From: Alphaproteobacteria bacterium
Lineage (GTDB): Bacteria > Pseudomonadota > Alphaproteobacteria > Thalassobaculales > Thalassobaculaceae
DNA: 37,125 nucleotides
Reading direction: 5' to 3'
NCBI GenBank assembly: GCA_013203465.1
Contig: JABMNR010000117.1
Location: forward strand, 1-37,125
The notes under the pieces are model-generated. The model saw only the letters and a program-made list of their open reading frames with translations, was not told where the DNA came from and did not search any database. The position numbers and the translations under genes are program-made. Shown piece after piece: positions 16,228 to 22,544 of this stretch (position 1 is its first letter; every line of letters starts with the position of its first letter).

Positions 16228-16841
16228 CTCTCGCCTCCGATCAAATCGTCCCGTTGGCCGCTCAAGGCCGCACGCAGCGCGCGACGCCCCCGGGCCAGCA
16301 GGGATTCCAGCGCCTCCACCGACACCTCCATCGCCGCCGAGGCGTCGGCGCCCGACAGTCCGTCGTAATGCACCATGACGATCGCCGCCCGTTGACGTTC
16401 AGGCAACGCGTCCAGCGCGGCGCTTACCGCCCGGCCTATATCGCCGTCGATGACGGCGCGGTCGGGCCGAGCACCTGGGTCGATCAGCGTCACCGTCTCC
16501 GGGTCGACCGTGGGTTTGCGGCGTCGTACCCGGTCGATGGCGGCGTTGCGGGCGATCCGGTAGAGCCACGTGCGGACCTTGGCCTGTGGTGACCAGCGCG
16601 CCGCCGTGCGCCACAGTGACAGATAAGAGTCCTGAACCACGTCCTCGGCGGTGGCCCGGTCGCCGACCAGCCGCTCGGCGAACGCCAGCAGCCGGTCGGC
16701 ATGACGGTCGACCAAAAGGCGGTAGGCGGACGCATCACCCTCGGCAATCCGCGGCATTAGCGCCGCGTCCGGATCCTCGGGTTCGCTGCTCGTCATGGTG
16801 CCAGCCAGAACGCCACCTACCGCTATTCCGCCCTCGGGCAT
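16224..16841 (-). CDS. ECF-family RNA polymerase sigma factor
   Basis: Sigma-70 family protein with region 2 (AYRLLVDRHADRLLAFAERL, then GDRATAEDVVQDSYLSLWR and KVRTWLYRIARNAAIDRVRR) and region 4 (ALDALPERQRAAIVMVHYDG, then SGADASAAMEVSVEALESLL). Regions 1 and 3 are missing, as expected for ECF. The longest frame gives 205 residues; the ATG at 16796 gives 190 and fits the usual ECF N terminus better. Its stop overlaps the candidate anti-sigma gene by 4 bases and the EF-hand gene lies just upstream on the same strand, so all four may form one stress operon. Confidence 0.9.
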   Translation of the reverse strand: MPEGGIAVGGVLAGTMTSSEPEDPDAALMPRIAEGDASAYRLLVDRHADRLLAFAERLVGDRATAEDVVQDSYLSLWRTAARWSPQAKVRTWLYRIARNAAIDRVRRRKPTVDPETVTLIDPGARPDRAVIDGDIGRAVSAALDALPERQRAAIVMVHYDGLSGADASAAMEVSVEALESLLARGRRALRAALSGQRDDLIGGER

Positions 16842-16862
16842 GGTGCAACCGCCGCCGGTCGG

Positions 16863-17372
16863 TCAGTCGTGACCGCCGTGGCGGCCACCATGATAGCCGC
16901 CTTTGCCGCCGTGGTGGCGTGCCATGCGCTCAATCATGCGGCCCAGTTCGATCTTGTCGACCGATCCGTTCCCGTCGCGGTCCACGTGCGCCATCATGCG
17001 TCCACCCATGAAGCCGAGCTCGTCCAGGCTCAACTTGCCGTCGCCGTCGCCATCGAGCCACCGGACCATCCGCTGGGCACGCTCGACTTTACCGCCATCA
17101 TGCATCGCGGCGAATTCCTCGGCACTCAGCAGGCCGTCGCCATCGCTGTCGGCGGCTTTGAGCCGAGCGGCGCGGTGGGCGGCGAGTTCGTCCCGGGTGA
17201 CGACGCCATCCTTGTTCGTATCCATCGCCTCGAACCGCTCGATCATGCGCTCGGCACGGGGAGAGGTGGTAGCGCCGTCGCGGTCGCCGCCGCCATGAGC
17301 GATGGCCAGGGCGGGTACGGCGACAGTTGCCAGAAGGGCGGCGCCGATCGTCAGGTATTTGCTGCGGGTCAT
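16863..17372 (-). CDS. Exported EF-hand protein with four loops and a His/Gly-rich tail
   Basis: A 169-residue protein. A signal peptide (MTRSKYLTIGAALLATVAVPALAIA shortened: hydrophobic residues 7-25) leads to four EF-hand loops with canonical D-x-D/N-x-D-G spacing: D51-E62, D75-E86, D107-E118 and D131-E142. It ends with a tail rich in His and Gly (153-169, e.g. HHGGKGGYHGG), a likely transition-metal-binding segment. The ATG at 17372 is preceded by GAGAGAA; the longer upstream frame lacks a site. It is 21 bases upstream of the longest ECF sigma frame, so it may be the first gene of that operon. A periplasmic calcium-binding or metal-buffering role is likely. Confidence 0.82.
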   Translation of the reverse strand: MTRSKYLTIGAALLATVAVPALAIAHGGGDRDGATTSPRAERMIERFEAMDTNKDGVVTRDELAAHRAARLKAADSDGDGLLSAEEFAAMHDGGKVERAQRMVRWLDGDGDGKLSLDELGFMGGRMMAHVDRDGNGSVDKIELGRMIERMARHHGGKGGYHGGRHGGHD

Positions 17373-17536
17373 ATCGTTCTCTCGTGGTTGGGGTGAGGGC
17401 CGATGTCGTCCGGCCTTATTCCCCTCAACGGGGCACAACGGTAATTCCGTCGCTCGGCCGCGCGGCCCCGTTGACCGAGCCGGGGAAGCCGTTACCGTGT
17501 CGCCCAGACAGGAAATGCCACCCAGGGGGAAACACC

Positions 17537-18472
17537 ATGGCCGCGCCGCAGAACAAAGTGATCATCACCTGTGCCGTGACCGGCTCAATCCACACACCGT
17601 CCATGAGCCCGTACTTGCCGATCACCGCCGACGAGGTGGCCGAGCAATCGATCGCCGCCGCCGAGGCCGGCGCCTCGATCCTGCATCTGCACGCGCGCAA
17701 CCCCGATGGCAGTCCGACGCCGGACCCGAAGGCGTTCATGGAGTTCCTGCCGCGCATCAAGCAGAACACCGACGCGGTGGTGAACATCACCACCGGCGGT
17801 GGTCACGGGATGACCCTGGAGGAGCGTCTGGCCGCCGCCTTCACCGCCAGTCCGGAGATGACCTCGCTCAACATGGGCTCGATGAATTTCGGCCTGTTCC
17901 CGATCCTCGACAAGATGAAGGACTTTCAGCACGAGTGGGAGCCGAAATTCCTGGAAAACAGTCGTGATTTTATTTTTCGCAACACCTTCAAGGATATCGA
18001 ATACATTCTTAAGGAATTAGGCGAAGGTCATGGCGTCCGCTTCGAGTACGAATGCTACGATGTCGGCCACCTGTATAATCTCGCCCACTTCCTCGAACGC
18101 GGGCTGGTGAAGCCGCCGCTGTTCGTGCAGACCATCTTCGGCATCCTCGGCGGCATCGGCGCCGACACCGAGAACCTGATGCACATGAAACGCATCGCCG
18201 ACAAGCTGTTCGGCGACCAGTACCGCTGGAGCGTGCTGGCCGCCGGCCGGCATCAGCTGGCGTTCACCACCATGGCGGCGATCAACGGCGGCAACGTGCG
18301 CGTTGGCATGGAGGACAGCCTCTACATCGCCAAGGGCGAGCTGACCAAGAGCAACGCCGAGCAGGTGAGCAAGATCCGCCGCATCATCGAGGCTCTGAGC
18401 CTGGAAGTGGCCTCCCCGACCGAAGCCCGGCAGATGCTGGACCTGAAGGGCGGCGATCTGGTGAAGTTCTGA
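17537..18472 (+). CDS. BKACE-family beta-keto acid cleavage enzyme
   Basis: 311-residue TIM-barrel enzyme of the 3-keto-5-aminohexanoate cleavage (DUF849) family, which condenses a beta-keto acid with acetyl-CoA to give acetoacetate and a new acyl-CoA. Family motifs seen: IITCAVTGSIHTPSMSPYLP (about 9-28), the zinc-site HLHARNPDGSPTPD (about 51-64) and NITTGGGHGMT (about 80-90). The ATG at 17537 has GGGGGA 9 bases upstream; the frame is open further upstream without a convincing start. The substrate differs between family members and cannot be read here. Codons about 139-160 form a markedly AT-richer patch than the rest. The next gene starts on the last base of its stop (TGATG). Confidence 0.88.
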   Translation: MAAPQNKVIITCAVTGSIHTPSMSPYLPITADEVAEQSIAAAEAGASILHLHARNPDGSPTPDPKAFMEFLPRIKQNTDAVVNITTGGGHGMTLEERLAAAFTASPEMTSLNMGSMNFGLFPILDKMKDFQHEWEPKFLENSRDFIFRNTFKDIEYILKELGEGHGVRFEYECYDVGHLYNLAHFLERGLVKPPLFVQTIFGILGGIGADTENLMHMKRIADKLFGDQYRWSVLAAGRHQLAFTTMAAINGGNVRVGMEDSLYIAKGELTKSNAEQVSKIRRIIEALSLEVASPTEARQMLDLKGGDLVKF

Positions 18473-19287
18473 TGCCCACCCTGAACATCACCGGCAAGAC
18501 CACGGTCTACGGCATCATCGCCGACCCGATCGATCACGTGCGCGCGCCCATGGTGTTCAACCCGGCGTTCGAGGCCTATGGCATCGACGCGGTCATGGTG
18601 CCGTTTCATGTGACGCCCGACGATCTGCCGGCCGCGATCGCCGGGATGAAGGTGATGCCGAACTTCGGCGGACTGACCATTACCGTGCCGCACAAGGTGG
18701 CGATGATGGCACTGTGCGATGAGTTGGGCGCCAGCGCCCGGCGGGTCGGGGCGGCGAACGCCGCGCGGTTCACCGAGGACCGGCGGCTGATCGGCGACAA
18801 TTTCGACGGCCAGGGCTATGTCGCCGGGGTGACCAAGGGCGGTTTCGATTTCACCGGCAAGCGGGTGTTGCAGGCCGGCGCCGGCGGGGCCGGCATGGCG
18901 ATCGCCTTCGCGGTGGCCGAGGCCGGGGCGGCGGCCATCACCATCGCCAACCGCACCGTGGCCAAGGCCGCGGCGCTGGCGGACCGGGTGCGGGCGGCGT
19001 TCCCCGCGTGCGACGTCACCGGTACCGCGGCCGACATCGCTCCCGCCGGGTTCGACATCATGGTCAACACCACCTCGCTCGGCCTGCACGCGGGCGATGC
19101 GCTGCCGATCGACGTCGACGCGCTGGACCCCGGCACGGTGGTCAGCGAGATCATCATGATCCCGGAGGAGACCGAGCTGCTGGCCCGGGCCAAGGCCAAG
19201 GGGCATCCGGTGCACTATGGCCGACCGATGCTCGACGAGCAGGCGCGGCTGATCGCGGCGTTCATCGGCTGCCCGTTCCCCGACTAG
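18472..19287 (+). CDS. Shikimate dehydrogenase-like oxidoreductase with altered substrate site
   Basis: 271 residues, AroE fold. The dinucleotide loop GAGGAG (136-141), the NRT segment typical of NADP-using members, catalytic K75 (TVPHK), N96, D112 (NFDGQG) and the MLDEQ helix are present. The two serines that hold the shikimate carboxylate (DPI-x-H-S-x-S-P in true AroE) are V23 and A25 here (DPIDHVRAP), so shikimate is an unlikely substrate. It starts within the stop codon of the BKACE gene, so the two are coupled and may act on one pathway. It is probably a catabolic AroE paralogue (like YdiB/RifI-type relatives), not the housekeeping aroE. Confidence 0.75.
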   Translation: MPTLNITGKTTVYGIIADPIDHVRAPMVFNPAFEAYGIDAVMVPFHVTPDDLPAAIAGMKVMPNFGGLTITVPHKVAMMALCDELGASARRVGAANAARFTEDRRLIGDNFDGQGYVAGVTKGGFDFTGKRVLQAGAGGAGMAIAFAVAEAGAAAITIANRTVAKAAALADRVRAAFPACDVTGTAADIAPAGFDIMVNTTSLGLHAGDALPIDVDALDPGTVVSEIIMIPEETELLARAKAKGHPVHYGRPMLDEQARLIAAFIGCPFPD

Positions 19288-19401
19288 CGGTATTCGTTCC
19301 ATCCTGGCACCGCCGACCTGCTTCATGCGCCGGTTCTTTGTTCTTGCGGCGGATATAAGCTGCCCCAATCTTGATGGGGACACGGACGAAGGACCGCCGC
19401 C

Positions 19402-20409
19402 ATGACCGCCATGATGACCCCGCCGCCGATCCATGTGATCCACGAGAATCCCGAATGGCTGCCGCCGTTCGCGCGGGCCTTCGCGGCGCGGAGCGAGGCG
19501 TTCGTCGATTGGGATCTGTCCGAGGGTGCGATCGACCTGTCGGCGCCGCCGCCGGAGGGGCTGTTCTACAACCGGATGAGCGCCTCGGCGCACAGCCGTG
19601 GCCACCGCTATTCACCGGAGTTCGCCAACGCGGTGATCGCTTGGCTGGCGGCCCATGGCCGGCCGGTGATCAACGGGCCGGGCGCCATCGCGCTTGAGGT
19701 CAACAAGGCGGCGCAGATGGCGTGGCTGAAGCGGGCCGGGGTGCCGGTGCCGCGCACCGTGGCGGCCCTGGGCGACGACAAGGTGGCCGAGGCGGCGATG
19801 CGGTTCGCCCCGGGCCCGGTGATCGTCAAACCGAATCGCGGCGGCAAGGGGCTCGGTATCCAGTTGTTCGAGAACGCCGCCGACGCGGCGGAGCGGGCTC
19901 GCGCCGGCACCCTGCCGGGGTCGACCGACGGCATCACCCTGCTGCAGGAGTATATCGCCACGGTCGACGGCTCGGTCACCCGGGCCGAGTTCATCGGCGG
20001 CAAGCTGTTCTACGCGGTGCGGATCGACACCGGCGGCACCTTCGAGCTGTGCCCGGCCGATGTCTGCGCCCCCGAGGAGGCGGCGGCAACCGGTGGGCCG
20101 GTATTCACCGTGGTGGACGACGCGGTCGAGCCTGAGCTTGAGGCGGCGATCGAGGCGTTCCTGCGCGACGCCGGTATCGACATCGCCGGGGTGGAGTTCG
20201 CGCGCGACGCCTGGGGTAATCCGTTCGTCTACGACGTTAACACCAACACCAACTACAACCCCGATGCCGAGGCCGCCGCCGGTGTGTCGGCGCCGCAGGC
20301 GCTGGTCGATTATTTGATCCGCGAGCGCAACCGCCGGCTGGCCGCGCCACGTCTGGTCGGCAATGGCTGGGGCTTGGTTCCCGACCAGTGGGCGACCGGC
20401 GGGGATTGA
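19402..20409 (+). CDS. RimK-like ATP-grasp ligase
   Basis: 335 residues. An N-terminal pre-ATP-grasp part (about 10-100) is followed by the ATP-grasp core: VNKAAQMAWLKRAGVPVPRT (about 102-121), VIVKPNRGGKGLGIQLF (about 143-159, glycine-rich ATP loop with Lys), LLQEYIATVDGSVTRAEFI (about 178-196) and the Mg-binding end with EF and YDVNTNTNYNPD (about 274-285). Such enzymes attach an amino acid or other amine to a carboxylate. The site AAGGA precedes the ATG. It lies 114 bases after the AroE-like gene and 47 before the flavin-type gene. The substrate is unknown, and no partner peptide gene is evident. Confidence 0.75.
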   Translation: MTAMMTPPPIHVIHENPEWLPPFARAFAARSEAFVDWDLSEGAIDLSAPPPEGLFYNRMSASAHSRGHRYSPEFANAVIAWLAAHGRPVINGPGAIALEVNKAAQMAWLKRAGVPVPRTVAALGDDKVAEAAMRFAPGPVIVKPNRGGKGLGIQLFENAADAAERARAGTLPGSTDGITLLQEYIATVDGSVTRAEFIGGKLFYAVRIDTGGTFELCPADVCAPEEAAATGGPVFTVVDDAVEPELEAAIEAFLRDAGIDIAGVEFARDAWGNPFVYDVNTNTNYNPDAEAAAGVSAPQALVDYLIRERNRRLAAPRLVGNGWGLVPDQWATGGD

Positions 20410-20456
20410 TGCGTTTCAAGCTGGTGAACGCAGGCATGACTCACTAGAACCACTGG

Positions 20457-21086
20457 ATGGACTTCGCCACCGCCGACCTGTCCGAGCGTGACGCCTACAA
20501 GCTGCTCGGCTCGCTAGTCATTCCGCGCCCGATCGCCTTCGTGTCGACCCACAGTGCCGACGGAATGCTGAACTGCGCGCCGTTCAGCTTCTTCAACGCG
20601 GTGGGCTACGCGCCGCCGGTGGTCGCCCTGGGGCTGGAGCAGTGGGACGACGGGCGGGAGAAGGATACCGGCCTCAACATCCGCCGCACCGGCGAGTTCG
20701 TGGTCAATCTGGTGGACGAGCCGCTGGCGGAGAAGATGAATCTGGCCGCCATCGATTTTCCGCCCGAGATCGACGAGTTCGCCGAGGTCGGCCTGACCCC
20801 GGCCCCGAGTACCCGCGTCGCTCCGCCGGGCATCGCCGAGGCGCCGGTGCGCCTGGAATGCGTCCGTTCCGCGTTGGTGCAGGTCGGCTCCAAGCACACC
20901 GTGGTCTTGGGCGAGGTGGTGAGCTTTCATGTTCGCGACGATCTGATCGACGCCCAGAAACTGCACGTCTCCGAGGCGTGGCGACCGATCGGCCGGCTGT
21001 TCGGTGGCAGCTATTCGCGACTCGACAATCGGTTCGATCTGCCCCGAGTCGCGCTCGACGATTGGAAGAACCGTAGCCAGACGTGA
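20457..21086 (+). CDS. Flavin reductase-like (FMN-binding split-barrel) protein
   Basis: 209-residue protein with the flavin reductase-like fold: LGSLVIPRPIAFVSTHSADG (about 16-35), NCAPFSFFNAVGYAPPVVAL (about 39-58), NIRRTGEFVVNLVDEPLAEKM (about 72-92) and a C-terminal GGSYSRLDNRF motif. Relatives supply reduced flavin to monooxygenases or bind FMN themselves. It follows the ATP-grasp gene on the same strand by 47 bases. No obvious partner monooxygenase is adjacent; the FAD monooxygenase at 29355 is self-sufficient in type. Confidence 0.8.
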   Translation: MDFATADLSERDAYKLLGSLVIPRPIAFVSTHSADGMLNCAPFSFFNAVGYAPPVVALGLEQWDDGREKDTGLNIRRTGEFVVNLVDEPLAEKMNLAAIDFPPEIDEFAEVGLTPAPSTRVAPPGIAEAPVRLECVRSALVQVGSKHTVVLGEVVSFHVRDDLIDAQKLHVSEAWRPIGRLFGGSYSRLDNRFDLPRVALDDWKNRSQT

Positions 21087-21090
21087 CGCC

Positions 21091-21232
21091 GAGTCGCGCA
21101 GAATCGACAATTTGTAGTGTTATCCACAGAAAAATACGCCAAATCTTGTGTCCGCTCTTGGCAAGACACCCCACATTACGTAGCCTCTTGCTATTGAAAC
21201 ACTAAATGTGGGGTGAGCGAGTCGTTGGAGTC
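21091..21232. promoter_or_regulatory. gcrA upstream region: DnaA box, four GANTC sites and an inverted repeat
   Basis: The 178-base gap before gcrA holds a consensus DnaA box TTATCCACA (21120-21128), four GANTC (CcrM methylation) sites at 21091-21095, 21101-21105, 21219-21223 and 21228-21232, and a perfect 11-base inverted repeat CACCCCACATT (21167-21177) / AATGTGGGGTG (21205-21215). In Caulobacter, DnaA activates gcrA and GANTC methylation tunes many cell-cycle promoters, so these are probably true control elements. The core promoter was not confidently placed; TTGGCA (21158-21163) with TAGCCT (21181-21186) is a weak option. Confidence 0.6.
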
Positions 21233-21264
21233 GCCGCACCACGGATCGGCCCAAGGAGGCGATG

Positions 21265-21672
21265 ATGGCGGACAATCAACTAAGCGTCTGGAACGAGGAA
21301 CGCCTGGAGCAGTTGGTCATACTGTGGGGCGAGGGTCTGTCGATCACCCAGATCGGCTTGCGCCTTGGGTTGTCGCGCAACGCCGTGGTCGGCAAGGTTC
21401 ACCGCATGGGGTTGCCCAAGCGGCAGTCGCCGATCGTGCGCAGCGATAAGCCGAAGGTGCCGCGGGCGCCGATCCAACGCCGCCGGGCGGTACCGTTGAC
21501 GCTGGAGCAGTGGGACCGCAACACCTGCAGCTGGCCGAGTGGCGATCCGAAAACCGACGATTTCAGTTTCTGCGGCGAGAAGGTGGAGCCCGGCCGTCCC
21601 TATTGCACGGCCCACTGTGCGGTGGCTTACACCGTCGCGAGGGAAAATCTGAGCAAGATGAAGGTGGCCTGA
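21265..21672 (+). CDS. gcrA: GcrA, cell-cycle regulator
   Basis: Alphaproteobacterial transcription factor that binds the sigma-70 holoenzyme and activates promoters with methylated GANTC sites. 135 residues: N-terminal helix-turn-helix with WNEERLEQLVILWGEGLSIT, then QIGLRLGLSRNAVVGKVHRM, a basic linker rich in Arg/Pro, and a C-terminal domain with CSWPSGDP, FCGEKVEPGRPYC and HCAVAY cysteine segments that binds sigma region 2. Two tandem ATGs occur (21262, 21265); AAGGAGG (21253-21259) lies 2 and 5 bases upstream respectively, so the second is preferred. It is preceded by the control elements described above and followed by a strong hairpin. Confidence 0.95.
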   Translation: MADNQLSVWNEERLEQLVILWGEGLSITQIGLRLGLSRNAVVGKVHRMGLPKRQSPIVRSDKPKVPRAPIQRRRAVPLTLEQWDRNTCSWPSGDPKTDDFSFCGEKVEPGRPYCTAHCAVAYTVARENLSKMKVA

Positions 21673-21705
21673 CGCTCGGGCCGCTTCCGTTGCTGGACCC
21701 CGCCT

Positions 21706-21730
21706 CGGGCGGCACCTAAGGTGCCGCCCG
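21706..21730 (+). terminator. Strong GC hairpin between gcrA and the SDR gene
   Basis: CGGGCGGCACC (21706-21716) and GGTGCCGCCCG (21720-21730) form a perfect 11-base stem with a TAA loop, directly upstream of the SDR ribosome-binding site (AGGAGGG at about 21733). No U-run follows, so it may be a Rho-assisted terminator for gcrA, an RNA end-protector, or a translational control element for the SDR. Confidence 0.45.
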
Positions 21731-21743
21731 GCAGGAGGGTTCC

Positions 21744-22514
21744 ATGCGATTGAAGGATAAGACGGCGGTCGTCACCGGCGCCGCCTCGGGCATCGGCAAG
21801 GCGATCGCCATCCGGTTGGCCGAAGAAGGTGCGGCGGTCGTGGTGGCCGATATCACCGAGACCCCGCGTGAAGGCGGACAGACCACGGTCGCGACCATCG
21901 TGGCGGCGGGTGGACAAGCGGTCTTTCACTCCTGTGACGTGACCCGAAATGATGACCTGGAGACGGCGGTCGCCCGAGCCGTCGAGATCGGCGGCCGGCT
22001 GGATATCATGGTCAACAACGCCGCCATCGGCACCGACACGCCGTTGCATGAAACCTCCGAGCAGGACTGGGACCGGGTGATGGCGGTCAACGCCAAGGGG
22101 GTGTTCCTTGGTTGCCGGGCGGCGGTGCGGCGCATGCTGGATCAGGAGTTGATCGGCGAGGTGCGGGGCCGGATCGTCAACATCTCCTCCCAACACGGCA
22201 TGATCCGCGCGCCCAACGACTTCGACTACGGGGTGGGCAAGGCGGCCGTGGTCTACATGACCCGGCAGATCGCCGGCGACTACGCCGAGCACGGCATCGT
22301 CTGCAACGCCGTCGCTCCCGGCAAGATCCTGACCGGCAAGACCGGCCGGGCGATCGCCCCGGAGATGCTGGCGTACTCGCAGTCCCGCACGCCCTGGCCG
22401 CGGTTGGGCCGGCCGGCGGATGTGGCCAACGCCGTGCTGTTTCTCGCCAGTGACGAGGCAAGCTATATCATCGGCGAGAACCTGATGGTCGACGGCGGTT
22501 GGATGGCCAACTGA
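21744..22514 (+). CDS. Short-chain dehydrogenase/reductase
   Basis: 256-residue classical SDR. The cofactor loop TGAASGIG is at residues 11-18, the adenine-stabilising NNAA at about 90-93, the catalytic Ser in NISSQHG and the YGVGK pair (Y-x-x-x-K) follow. The acidic residue D38 after beta-2 (VVADITET) favours NAD over NADP. The C terminus ends in IIGENLMVDGGWMAN, the usual SDR end. AGGAGGG lies just upstream. It oxidises or reduces an alcohol/ketone of unknown identity and has no clear pathway neighbour; pepN follows after 30 bases. Confidence 0.87.
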   Translation: MRLKDKTAVVTGAASGIGKAIAIRLAEEGAAVVVADITETPREGGQTTVATIVAAGGQAVFHSCDVTRNDDLETAVARAVEIGGRLDIMVNNAAIGTDTPLHETSEQDWDRVMAVNAKGVFLGCRAAVRRMLDQELIGEVRGRIVNISSQHGMIRAPNDFDYGVGKAAVVYMTRQIAGDYAEHGIVCNAVAPGKILTGKTGRAIAPEMLAYSQSRTPWPRLGRPADVANAVLFLASDEASYIIGENLMVDGGWMAN

Positions 22515-22544
22515 CGGCGGCCGCGCCCTGTGACGAGGCTCCCC

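Noticed and set aside
18472-19287. Housekeeping aroE
   Set aside because: Both shikimate-binding serines are replaced and the gene is coupled to a BKACE gene.
18322-19605. Minus-strand open frame (427 codons) opposite the AroE-like gene
   Set aside because: No family features and it crosses several real gene boundaries.
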